DNA of 33,077 bases from Actinophytocola sp. (lineage in GTDB: Bacteria > Actinomycetota > Actinomycetes > Mycobacteriales > Pseudonocardiaceae): the NCBI RefSeq assembly GCF_009379765.1, contig NZ_WHTD01000089.1:1-33077 (forward strand), in the 5' to 3' direction. The position numbers were made by a program, and so were the translations under genes. Below the pieces are notes generated by a model. The model was given only the letters and a program-made list of their open reading frames with translations, was not told the DNA's origin and searched no databases. Shown piece after piece: positions 17,576-24,521 of the stretch (positions within the stretch are counted from its first letter, which is position 1; each line of letters starts with the position of its first letter).

Positions 17576-18489
17576 TTCTTCTCGCCTCCGCTGATTCTCG
17601 AGCCCGCAAGCGACTCATCGGTCGGAAGCGCCGGCGGGTTCTCCGGCATCGTCGGGGCGGTCCACCCCCGGTCGGCGGCGAGCTGGGCGCCGCGCAGGGT
17701 CTCCACCGCGGCCGACGGACCGTCCACATGGGACCGGTAGGTGGCCTCGTCCTCGGGGAGGAACCCGGCCAGCTCCAGCTCCACGGAGCGCAGGTCGGTC
17801 AGCGGCGCGCCACGGGTCGGCGCGGGCTTCTCGCCGCGGCCCAGCGCCTCGACGAGCTCGACCGCCGACTCCGGCGTCTGGTTGTCGTAGTACTCGTAGT
17901 TGACCTGCAGCACCGGGCCGAGGTCGCAGGCCGCGAGGCACTCGGCGTGCTCGAGGGTGATCGAGCCGGGCTCGCCCGGCCTGCCCGAGGTCTCCTCCTG
18001 CCCGAGCGGCTCGCCGTCCTCGCCGAGGTGCTCCTGCAGCGTGCGGTAGATCGCGTCGCCGCCGAGCACCGCGCACAGCGTGTTGGTGCACACGCTGACC
18101 AGGTGCTCGCCGCAGGGCTTGCGCTTGTACATCGTGTAGAAGGTGACGACCGCGCTGACCTCGGCGTTGGACAGCGTGAGCCGGTCGGCGCAGAACTGGA
18201 CGCCGGCCTGGCTGACGTAGCCCTCGACCGACTGCACGAGGTGCAGCATCGGCAGCAGCGCCGAGCGGGACTCGGGGTAGCGGGCGATCAGGTCGGCCGA
18301 CTTGGCCACGATGTCCGGGCCGAACACGGACACGTCCGCGGGCGTCCCGGTGACCAGCCGGTCGGTCTCCCCCTGGCTGACCGCGGACGCGGCGGCCACG
18401 TCGAGGTCCGGGCCGCCGGCCACGTGGGTCTCCCCCGCACCGACGCTGGAGCCCCCGTACGTGGCTCCGGTGGACAGTGGTTGGTTCAC
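17572..18489 (-). CDS. nuoE: NADH-quinone oxidoreductase subunit E
   Basis: This 305-residue thioredoxin-fold subunit carries the N1a [2Fe-2S] cluster next to NuoF. Cluster ligands are in CTNTLC and, about 40 residues later, CLAAC. An N-terminal helical domain (IARYPESRSALLPMLHLVQ) matches the family. I chose GTG 18489: it overlaps the nuoD TGA as GTGA and has GGGAGGA nine bases upstream. Longer open frame upstream is shadow. At about 305 residues it is longer than most NuoE. The extra C-terminal segment is Pro/Glu-rich and ends with DESLAGSRIS-GGEKK; ESLAGSR is encoded by a short palindrome-like element related to the nuoL repeat, in the opposite sense. Confidence 0.95.
17587..17616. repeat. 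Single copy of the palindromic coding element at the nuoE 3' end
   Basis: The minus strand reads GAGTCGCTTGCGGGCTCGAG then AATCAG. The nuoL unit, read on the plus strand, is GACCCGCTTGCGGGGTCGAG then CATCGG. They match at about 20 of 26 positions. Here the gene reads the other strand of the element, giving ESLAGSR instead of LDPASGSS. Confidence 0.6.
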
Positions 18490-19796
18490 CGGTCGACTCC
18501 TCCCATCACCGGGTCGATCGAGGCGATGGCCGCGATGACGTCGGCGACCAGGCCGCCCTCGGCCATCGCCGGTATGGCCTGCAGGTTCACGAAGCTCGGC
18601 TCCCGGACGTGCACCCGCATCGGCCGGGTGCCGCCGTCGGACACGATGTGGTAGCCGAGCTCGCCGCGCGGCGACTCGACCGCCGAGTAGACCTGACCGG
18701 GTGGCACGTGGAAGCCCTCGGTCACCAGCTTGAAGTGGTGGATGAGCGCTTCCATCGACTGGCCCATGATCTTGCGGACGTGCTCGAGCGAGTTGCCCAT
18801 GCCGTCCGAGCCGACCGTGAGCTTGGCCGGCCAGGCGATCTTGGCGTCCTCCACCATCACCGGGCCCGGCTCGATCTTCTTCAGGCACTGGTTGATGATC
18901 CGCAGCGACTGGTGCATCTCCTCGACCCGCAGCACGTAGCGCGCGTAGGAGTCGGCCGCGGTCGAGGTCGGGACCTCGAAGTTGAAGTCTTCGTAGCCCA
19001 GGTACGGCTCGGTCTTGCGCAGGTCCCACGGAAGGCCCGCGGAGCGCAGGATCGGGCCGGTGACGCCGAGCGCGAGGCACGCGTCGACCGGCAGGTAGCC
19101 GATGCCGATCAGCCGGTTCTTCCAGATCGGCTGGCCGGTGAGCAGCCGGTCGTACTCGGGCAGCCGCTTGTTCATCACCTTGACGAACTCGACGACCGCC
19201 TGCTCGAAGCCCTCCGGCATGTCCTGGGCAACCCCGCCCGGCCGGATGAACGCGTGGTTCATGCGCAGGCCGGTGAGGAGCTCCAGCAGGTGCAGGCACT
19301 CCTCGCGCTCACGGAAGCCCATGGTCATCGCGGTCATCGCGCCGAGCTCCATGCCGCCGGTGGCGATCGCCACCAGATGCGAGGCGATCCGGTTGATCTC
19401 CATCAGCATCACCCGGATGACCTGCGCGCGCTTGGGCACGGTGACGCCGAGCAGCTTCTCGACGCCCATGCAGTACGCGGCCTCGTTGAACAGCGGCGCG
19501 AGGTAGTCCATCCGCGTCACGAACGTGACGCCCTGGGTCCAGGTGCGGTACTCGCAGTTCTTCTCGATGCCGGTGTGCAGGTAGCCGATGACCGTGCGGG
19601 CCTGGGTGACGGTCTCACCCTCGAGCTCGAGCACCAGCCGCAGCACGCCGTGCGTGGACGGGTGCTGCGGACCCATGTTGATGACGATGCGCTCGTCGGT
19701 GATCGCGTCCGAGAGCGCCTCGTCCCAGTCGCCGCCGGTGACGTTGTAGATGCGGCCCTCGGTGGTCTCGCGCTCGCCCGCGTACGACTCGGTCAT
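18486..19796 (-). CDS. nuoD: NADH-quinone oxidoreductase subunit D
   Basis: This 436-residue 49-kDa-type subunit forms the quinone-reduction site with NuoB and derives from the large subunit of NiFe hydrogenases. NMGPQHPSTHGVLR (40-53) supplies the quinone-site histidines His45 and His49. Other landmarks are GYLHTGIEKNCEYRTW, FRNRL-type KNRLIGIGYLP and GELGYHIVSDGG. It is separate from nuoC, not fused. The start is ATG 19796, with GGGGAGGCGGAACA from repeat copy 1 just upstream. The stop overlaps the nuoE GTG. Confidence 0.97.
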   Translation of the reverse strand: MTESYAGERETTEGRIYNVTGGDWDEALSDAITDERIVINMGPQHPSTHGVLRLVLELEGETVTQARTVIGYLHTGIEKNCEYRTWTQGVTFVTRMDYLAPLFNEAAYCMGVEKLLGVTVPKRAQVIRVMLMEINRIASHLVAIATGGMELGAMTAMTMGFREREECLHLLELLTGLRMNHAFIRPGGVAQDMPEGFEQAVVEFVKVMNKRLPEYDRLLTGQPIWKNRLIGIGYLPVDACLALGVTGPILRSAGLPWDLRKTEPYLGYEDFNFEVPTSTAADSYARYVLRVEEMHQSLRIINQCLKKIEPGPVMVEDAKIAWPAKLTVGSDGMGNSLEHVRKIMGQSMEALIHHFKLVTEGFHVPPGQVYSAVESPRGELGYHIVSDGGTRPMRVHVREPSFVNLQAIPAMAEGGLVADVIAAIASIDPVMGGVDR

Positions 19797-19943
19797 GACT
19801 GTTCCGCCTCCCCGGGATTAACCCTTGTGGTCACCGTGGGTTGGTGCCGTCCAGCTCGGCACGTACCGGTGGCTGGGTCGCGTTCCGTTCCCCTTGGGTG
19901 CGGTTGGCGAACACCTGACGTCGACACAGGGGATGTCCTGACC
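19797..19943 (+). repeat. nuo intergenic repeat, copy 1 (nuoC-nuoD junction)
   Basis: On the plus strand: ACTGTTCCGCCTCCCC (box 1, from 19798), GGATTAACC, GTGGTCACCGTGGG, GTGCCG and CGGCAC arms around a 7-base loop, CACGTACCGGTGGC, CGTTCCGTTCCCCTTGGG (box 2, from 19881) and GACACAGGGGATGTCCTGA (box 3, from 19923). Box 3 ends 14 bp short of the nuoC stop. Box 1 supplies the nuoD ribosome binding site. Confidence 0.92.
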
Positions 19944-19956
19944 GTCGCGTGGGTGC

Positions 19957-20748
19957 TCACGAGTAGGACCTCCGCTGATCGGGTGGCGGGATTTCCGCGC
20001 CCTTGTACTCCACGGGAATGCCGCCGAGCGGGTAGTCCTTGCGCTGCGGGAAGCCGTCCCAGTCGTCCGGCATGAGGATCCTGGTGAGCGCCGGGTGCCC
20101 GTCGTAGACGATGCCGAACATGTCCCAGGTCTCCCGCTCCTGCCAGTCGGCGGTCGGGTAGACGCCCACGACCGACGGGCAGCGCGGCTGGTCGCCGTCC
20201 TCGGCCGACCAGTCGATGGCGACCTCCAGCCGGATGCGGCGGCGGTAGGTCATCGACAGCAGGTGGTAGACCGAGTGCAGCCGCTGCGGGACGTCCACCC
20301 CGTAGTCCACACCGGACACCGAGGCGCACAGCTCGAAGCGCAGCGCCTGGTCGTCGCGCAGCATCTTGCAGAGCGCGACCAGGTACTCGGGGTCGACGTA
20401 GTAGGTGATCTCACCACGGTCGACGGTGACCTGCGGGATCGCCTCGGCCGGGATGTTGCGCTCCCGCATCGAGGCGAGCATCTGGTCGGTGAGCTCGTCG
20501 AACCAGCCGCCGTAGGGGCGCTCGGCCGGCGCGGCCACGTGGGCCGGCAGCCGCAGGCCGCCGAAGCCGGAGGTGTCGCCGCTGCCGGACACGCTGAACA
20601 TGCCCTTGCGTGCCTTGCCGGCGACCAGCGGCTCCGCCACCTCGGCGGCCGGCCGCCGCTCGACGTCACCCGGCCGTTCGGCACTGGACATCTCGCCGCC
20701 GGGTTCCGGCTTGTTCTCGGGCTTGTCGGCACTGGCCATGTCGTTCAC
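19957..20748 (-). CDS. nuoC: NADH-quinone oxidoreductase subunit C
   Basis: This 263-residue 30-kDa-type subunit of the complex I connecting module is identified by its C-terminal signature ERETWDMFGIVYDGHPALTRILMPDDWDGFPQRKDYPL. The first 75 residues are a variable, Pro/Glu-rich actinobacterial extension. The start is most likely GTG 20748, overlapping the nuoB TGA as GTGA; ATG 20739 (fourth codon) is an alternative. Translational coupling to nuoB is therefore likely. Its stop is followed by 160 bp made up mostly of repeat copy 1 before nuoD. Confidence 0.95.
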   Translation of the reverse strand: MNDMASADKPENKPEPGGEMSSAERPGDVERRPAAEVAEPLVAGKARKGMFSVSGSGDTSGFGGLRLPAHVAAPAERPYGGWFDELTDQMLASMRERNIPAEAIPQVTVDRGEITYYVDPEYLVALCKMLRDDQALRFELCASVSGVDYGVDVPQRLHSVYHLLSMTYRRRIRLEVAIDWSAEDGDQPRCPSVVGVYPTADWQERETWDMFGIVYDGHPALTRILMPDDWDGFPQRKDYPLGGIPVEYKGAEIPPPDQRRSYS

Positions 20749-21293
20749 TTCTTCGCGTACTTGACGGAGGACGCGATCATCTCCGTGCGCTCACCGCGCT
20801 CGGCCCGCAGCGCGGCGCGGCGGGCGTTGATCGGCTCGTCCTGGATCTTCGCGTGCAGCTTGAGGATGGCGTCGAGCAGCATCTCCGGGCGGGGCGGGCA
20901 GCCCGGAAGGTACATGTCGACCGGCACGACGTGGTCCACGCCCTGCACCACCGCGTAGTTGTTGAACATGCCGCCGGAGGAGGCGCAGACGCCCATGGCG
21001 AGCACCCACTTGGGCTCGGCCATCTGGTCGTAGATCTGGCGCAGGACCGGCGCCATCTTGTTGGTCACCCGGCCCGCGACGATCATCAGGTCGGCCTGCC
21101 GGGGGGTGGCGCTGAACCGCTCCATGCCGAAGCGGGCGATGTCGTAGCGCGGGCCGCCGGTGGTCATCATCTCGATGGCGCAGCAGGCCAGGCCGAAGGT
21201 GGCCGGCCACAGCGAGTTCTTGCGTCCCCAGTTGACCAGCTTCTCCAAGCTGGCCAACAGGATTCCGTTCGGCAGTCGCTCCTCGATGCCCAT
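20745..21293 (-). CDS. nuoB: NADH-quinone oxidoreductase subunit B
   Basis: This 182-residue subunit holds cluster N2, the last [4Fe-4S] cluster before quinone. Ligands are the tandem cysteines Cys37-Cys38 in FGLACCAIEMM, Cys103 in MGVCASSGGMF and Cys132 in YLPGCPPRPE. The start is ATG 21293, with GGGAGG just upstream in a 15-bp gap from nuoA. That short spacer (CTGTCCGCCTCCC on the plus strand) resembles box 1 of the nuo repeats and may be their ancestor or a simple ribosome binding site likeness. The stop overlaps the nuoC GTG. Confidence 0.97.
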   Translation of the reverse strand: MGIEERLPNGILLASLEKLVNWGRKNSLWPATFGLACCAIEMMTTGGPRYDIARFGMERFSATPRQADLMIVAGRVTNKMAPVLRQIYDQMAEPKWVLAMGVCASSGGMFNNYAVVQGVDHVVPVDMYLPGCPPRPEMLLDAILKLHAKIQDEPINARRAALRAERGERTEMIASSVKYAKK

Positions 21294-21308
21294 GCTGTCC
21301 GCCTCCCG

Positions 21309-21731
21309 TCAGTTCCAGTCGAGGCCGCCGCGCCGCCACACGTAGGCGTACGCGAAGCCGAGCGTCGCGATGAACAGCACGATCTCCACCAGGCCGAAGA
21401 AGCCGAGGGCGTCCGCGGACACCGCGAACGGGTAGAGGAACACCATCTCGATGTCGAAGAGGATGAACAGCATCGCGGTCAGGTAGTACGCGACCGGGAC
21501 CCGGCCGCCACCGACCAGCGGCTGCGGCGACGGCTCGATGCCGCACTCGTAGGCCTCGAACTTGGCCCGGTTGTAGCGCCGGGGTCCGAGCAGCGGCCCG
21601 AGCAACGCGGAGAACAGCGCGAACGCCGCCGCGAGCACGAAGAGCAGGAACAGCGGCAGATAGCTTCCCAGCCCCGACGACACATTCTCGTTCTGTGCTA
21701 CCGATGTGCTGACAGCTGCGAGTACTGACAC
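21309..21731 (-). CDS. nuoA: NADH-quinone oxidoreductase subunit A
   Basis: This 140-residue three-helix membrane subunit (ND3 type) is the first gene of the operon. Landmarks are KFEAYECGIEPSPQP, whose cysteine loop shapes the quinone channel, and VAYYLTAMLFILFDIEMVFLYP with its conserved acidic residues. The start is GTG 21731, with AAGGA about ten bases upstream. The upstream region (21732-21925) holds two Rex-type operators and an IdeR-like box, so this is the likely promoter for all 14 nuo genes. Confidence 0.96.
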   Translation of the reverse strand: MSVLAAVSTSVAQNENVSSGLGSYLPLFLLFVLAAAFALFSALLGPLLGPRRYNRAKFEAYECGIEPSPQPLVGGGRVPVAYYLTAMLFILFDIEMVFLYPFAVSADALGFFGLVEIVLFIATLGFAYAYVWRRGGLDWN

Positions 21732-21795
21732 TTTCGCCGTCCTTTCCCGCTCCCTCAGTCGGGCACCCTATGGGTGGCCGTCTCACGGCCGGGGG

Positions 21796-21814
21796 TTAGG
21801 CGCACCTAACCTGA
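21796..21814. promoter_or_regulatory. IdeR/DtxR-like iron box upstream of nuoA
   Basis: TTAGGCGCACCTAACCTGA matches the 19-bp DtxR/IdeR consensus (TTAGGTTAGSCTAACCTAA) at 14 positions, including a complete right half. Viewed alone it is also a 7-bp inverted repeat, GGTTAGG and CCTAACC. It lies between the Rex sites and the nuoA start. Iron control of a cluster-rich complex is plausible; this is inference from the site alone. Confidence 0.5.
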
Positions 21815-21823
21815 CCGGCCGAT

Positions 21824-21849
21824 TAGCTTGTGAAAATCTTCACAAGCTA
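21824..21849. promoter_or_regulatory. Rex operator 1 (NADH/NAD+ redox sensor) upstream of nuoA
   Basis: The core TTGTGAAAATCTTCACAA (21828-21845) is a perfect match to the Rex operator TTGTGAA-N4-TTCACAA. The perfect arms extend to 11 bp (TAGCTTGTGAA and TTCACAAGCTA). In Streptomyces, Rex is known to bind upstream of nuo, cyd and rex-hemA. The site lies about 105 bp before the nuoA start codon. Confidence 0.88.
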
Positions 21850-21851
21850 TC

Positions 21852-21869
21852 TCGTGAAGCGTTTCACAA
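21852..21869. promoter_or_regulatory. Rex operator 2 upstream of nuoA
   Basis: TCGTGAAGCGTTTCACAA differs from the Rex consensus at one base. Its centre is 24 bp from operator 1, just over two helical turns, allowing side-by-side binding of Rex dimers. Both sites probably overlap the nuo promoter. Confidence 0.8.
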
Positions 21870-21925
21870 AACTCTGAGGCGAGTGTAGGACCCGACGAAA
21901 CGGGCCGTGCAGGGAGATCCCCTTC

Positions 21926-22108
21926 CTACGCCGGGAGCTCACGCATGGTGCGCAGCGGCGGGCAGGCGACCGGAACCCACCCGAGGGCGAGCGCGCCGGT
22001 GAGCAGGAACCGGAACGTGGCGGTCATCCGGCCGAGCGGCCGGTCGGGGGTGACCCGCTGGCGGAAGCCGGCCTTGAGCACGGTGTCCACGCCGATCTTG
22101 GTGACCAT
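21926..22108 (-). pseudogene. Remnant of an MFS transporter (internal and C-terminal pieces)
   Basis: The frame reads VTKIGVDTVLKAGFRQ, then VTPDRPLGRMTATFRFLLTG, a recognisable MFS drug-efflux segment around the tenth helix. It then jumps after ALALG straight to WVPVACPPLRTMRELPA and a stop, which resembles the extreme C-terminus of the same kind of protein. About one or two helices seem to be missing at the join, and everything N-terminal of this piece is gone. It is not a functional gene. It adjoins an ArsR-type remnant on the other strand; such regulators are often divergent from MFS genes. The family call rests on remembered motifs. Confidence 0.55.
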
Positions 22109-22216
22109 CTCCGTGCGTTGAAGGCGGCCGGGTTGGCCGGCGCGCACCGGACGGGCCGGTTCGTGCTCTACCCCCGCGCCGCCACCGGTGAGGCCCTGCT
22201 GACCGCGGCAGGCTGA
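22103..22216 (+). pseudogene. Remnant of an ArsR-family regulator (C-terminal 37 codons)
   Basis: The frame reads DHLRALKAAGLAGAHRTG, then RFVLYPRAATGEALLTAAG and TGA. This matches the recognition helix and wing of ArsR-type winged-helix regulators (HLRxLxxAGLVxxxRxGRxVxY). No N-terminus is present: upstream sequence belongs to the MFS remnant on the other strand. The join near 22105 looks like one deletion that removed the shared promoter and the 5' ends of two divergent genes. Confidence 0.6.
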
Positions 22217-22230
22217 CCAGCGAAGACAGA

Positions 22231-22263
22231 AGGGGCGCCCGACCGTACGGCCGAGCGCCCCCT
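22231..22263. terminator. GC-rich hairpin terminator after the BI-1 family gene
   Basis: On the minus strand GGGGCGCTCGGCCG pairs with CGGTCGGGCGCCCC (12 Watson-Crick and 2 wobble pairs) and is followed by TTCTGTCTTC. It lies 18 bp beyond the stop of the Bax-inhibitor gene and could also end transcription from the other side. Confidence 0.75.
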
Positions 22264-22280
22264 CCCCCGGGAAGAGTCCG

Positions 22281-23099
22281 TTACTCGCTCTGCAAGTAGT
22301 ACAGCAGACGCAGGATCTCCAAGTACAGCCACACGAGGGTGGTCATCAGACCGAACGCGGCGTACCAGGCCCACTTCGACGGCATCCCGGTGCGGATCAT
22401 CTGGTCCGCCATGTCGAAGTCGAGCAGGAAGTTGAAGGCCGCGATACCGATCACGATGATGCTGAAGATGATCGCCATGGTGCCGCCGCCACGGATGCCC
22501 ATGTTCACGCCGACCAGCGACATCAGCAGGTTGATCACCATCAGGCCCGCGGCCGCCACGGTGGCGCCGATGATCCACTTGGTGAGCTTCGGCGTGACCC
22601 GGACGGCGCCGGTCTTGTAGACCACGAGCATCGTGATGAACACCAGCGCGGTGCCCATGATCGCCTGGAGCGCGATGCCCGGGTAGAGGTAGTTGAACAC
22701 CCCGGTGATCGCGCCGAGGAACACGCCCTCGGCGGCCGAGTAGGTCAGCACCAGCGCCGGGTTCGGCAGCTGCTTGAAGATGATGACCAGCGACAGGACG
22801 AGCCCGACGACAAGCCCGCCGATCATCGGCGGCCACGGGCTGATCACCTGGGCCTGCACCGCGATCGCGGTGATGATGCCGGTGACCAGGGCGAGGCCGA
22901 TGGTCGCCGCGGACTTGGTGACCACGTCGTCGACCGTCATGGGTCGCTCACCGGTGGTCGGCGGAGCCTGGTAGGCGCCGCCGTATCCCGGCATGCCGCC
23001 CTGGGGCTGGGCCTGGGGCTGGGTCTGGAAGCCCGCGTAGCCGCCGCCGAACCCGCCGCTCGGCAGGTTCCGGAACGCGGGATTACTGGTAGAACGCAC
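22281..23099 (-). CDS. Bax inhibitor-1/YccA family membrane protein
   Basis: This 272-residue protein has a Gly/Gln/Pro-rich cytoplasmic N-terminus (about 1-50, GGYAGFQTQPQAQPQGG), then seven hydrophobic helices. The C-terminus has the family's LYLEILRLLYYLQSE pattern (acidic residue in a helix followed by LRLL). This actinobacterial branch (DUF4282-free, Bax1-I superfamily) is widespread; bacterial relatives act as pH-sensitive Ca2+ leak channels, but the role here is not shown. The start is GTG 23099, with a strong AGGAGGAACAG directly upstream. It is monocistronic, divergent from the deacetylase gene, with several palindromes in the shared region and a clear terminator. Confidence 0.88.
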   Translation of the reverse strand: MRSTSNPAFRNLPSGGFGGGYAGFQTQPQAQPQGGMPGYGGAYQAPPTTGERPMTVDDVVTKSAATIGLALVTGIITAIAVQAQVISPWPPMIGGLVVGLVLSLVIIFKQLPNPALVLTYSAAEGVFLGAITGVFNYLYPGIALQAIMGTALVFITMLVVYKTGAVRVTPKLTKWIIGATVAAAGLMVINLLMSLVGVNMGIRGGGTMAIIFSIIVIGIAAFNFLLDFDMADQMIRTGMPSKWAWYAAFGLMTTLVWLYLEILRLLYYLQSE

Positions 23100-23167
23100 C
23101 TGTTCCTCCTGGGCCTGATGGCTCCTGCACCGGATTCAACGACCAACCATGCCGGCCAGTTCCCGAT

Positions 23168-23187
23168 GGGTAAAGGTGACTTTACCC
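23168..23187. promoter_or_regulatory. Perfect 8-bp inverted repeat, candidate operator
   Basis: GGGTAAAG and CTTTACCC flank a 4-base spacer, 69 bp upstream of the BI-1 family start. The symmetry and spacing suit a dimeric regulator (TetR- or Fur-size site). I do not know the factor. Confidence 0.5.
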
Positions 23188-23225
23188 GTCAATGCGTGAT
23201 CGTTACGCGGGAACCCGTCAACCGC

Positions 23226-23267
23226 GATCGCGCGATCACAGTAGCCCGTGACACAACCGTACGGGCT
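23226..23267. promoter_or_regulatory. Two further palindromes in the divergent promoter region
   Basis: GATCGCGCGATC (23226-23237) is a perfect 12-bp palindrome. AGCCCGT (23243-23249) and ACGGGCT (23261-23267) form a 7-bp hairpin with an 11-base loop. Together with the repeat at 23168 they make this 306-bp gap unusually symmetric. No tRNA or protein-coding signal was seen in the gap. Confidence 0.4.
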
Positions 23268-23405
23268 GACCACTCGGCAGCGGGACCGCGAACCGGCGCG
23301 ATCACTGGTCACCCACCAAATCGTGACCGCCCCACCCGGCCTGGCGTCCCCCGACCCGGCTACTACTCTCCTTAGCCTTTACTGGCGGCAAGGTCGGGAG
23401 GTGTG

Positions 23406-24521
23406 ATGAGGCGTCGCTGGGGGCCGATCGTCACCGGTGTCGCACTGGCGCTGACGTTCGCGGTCCTCATCGGGCTCGGCACCGTCGGGCCGGGCGCGGA
23501 CGGGGACGACACCTCCCCCGCCGCGCAGGGCGCACCCGCCCCGCCGTCGTGGATGCGCAAGCTCGATGCCGGCGAGAAGCCGCCCCAGTTCGTCCTCTTC
23601 TCCTTCGACGGCGCCGGCTCGCACGACCACTGGCGGCGGATCCTCCCGCTCGCCGAGAAGGTGAACGCGCACGTCACCGGCTTCCTGTCGGGCATCTACC
23701 TGCTGCCGGACGCCCGCCGCGGCGAGTACGCGGGCCCCGGTCACGACCCCGGCCACGCGGCGATCAGCTTCGGCGGCAGCGAGGAGGAGGTGGCCACGCG
23801 CATCGCCGACCTCAACGACGCCGTGGCGCGCGGGCACGAGATCGGCACGCACTACAACGGACACTTCTGCGCCGGCAACGAGCCGAGCGGCGGGAGGTGG
23901 AGCACCACACAGTGGACCGCCGAGCTCGACCAGTTCTTCGGCTTCGTCCGCGACGCCGCCACCCGCGGCCTGCTGGTGGCGGAGGACCGGATCAAGGGCG
24001 GCCGCGTCCCGTGCCTGGAGGGCGACTTCGAGGCGCTGGCGCCGGCCATGGCCGCGCACGGCCTCACTTACGACACGAGCCTCACCTCGGAAGGCATCGC
24101 GTGGCCGCAGCTGCACAACGGCATCTGGGGCATCTGGGAGTTCCGCGTCCCCGTGGTCCGCGTGCCGGCCCTCGCCGGCAAGAAGGTGATCATGATGGAC
24201 TACAACCTCTGGTACTCCCTCAACGGCGCGCGGGAGGACCCGTCCCGGGACAAGGAGTTCACCGCGGTGACGTTGGACACCTACCGGGCCGCGTACCAGG
24301 CGGCGCTGAACACCAACCGCGCGCCGCTCACCGTGGGCAACCACTTCAACGACTGGTCCGGCGGCGCGTTCAGCAACGCGACCGAGCAGTTCATGACCGA
24401 GGTCTGCGTGCGCGAGCACACCGTGTGCACGACGTACTCGCAGGTCATCAGGTGGATGAAGCTGCAGGACCCGGAGGTGCTGGACACCTTCCGCACGATG
24501 CCGCCCGCGCAGGTCACCTGA
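23406..24521 (+). CDS. Membrane-anchored polysaccharide deacetylase-like protein
   Basis: This 371-residue protein has a basic N-terminus and one helix (about 9-26), acting as a signal anchor; the rest should be extracellular. It has a NodB-like fold signature: FVLFSFDGAG places a metal/catalytic Asp68, and GHEIGTHYNGH gives His149 and His153, the metal histidines of the family HxxxH motif. The usual TFDDG reads SFDGA, so the second Asp is replaced. This matches an uncharacterised actinobacterial subgroup. It probably acts on envelope glycans, but the substrate is unknown. I prefer ATG 23406 (GGGAGG four to five bases upstream) to GTG 23403. The stop overlaps the convergent phosphotransferase stop in TCACCTGA. 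Confidence 0.8.
   Translation: MRRRWGPIVTGVALALTFAVLIGLGTVGPGADGDDTSPAAQGAPAPPSWMRKLDAGEKPPQFVLFSFDGAGSHDHWRRILPLAEKVNAHVTGFLSGIYLLPDARRGEYAGPGHDPGHAAISFGGSEEEVATRIADLNDAVARGHEIGTHYNGHFCAGNEPSGGRWSTTQWTAELDQFFGFVRDAATRGLLVAEDRIKGGRVPCLEGDFEALAPAMAAHGLTYDTSLTSEGIAWPQLHNGIWGIWEFRVPVVRVPALAGKKVIMMDYNLWYSLNGAREDPSRDKEFTAVTLDTYRAAYQAALNTNRAPLTVGNHFNDWSGGAFSNATEQFMTEVCVREHTVCTTYSQVIRWMKLQDPEVLDTFRTMPPAQVT

Noticed and set aside
21732..21925. Riboswitch or small RNA in the nuo leader
   Set aside because: The symmetric elements match protein operators (Rex, IdeR-like) and no known riboswitch core was recognised.
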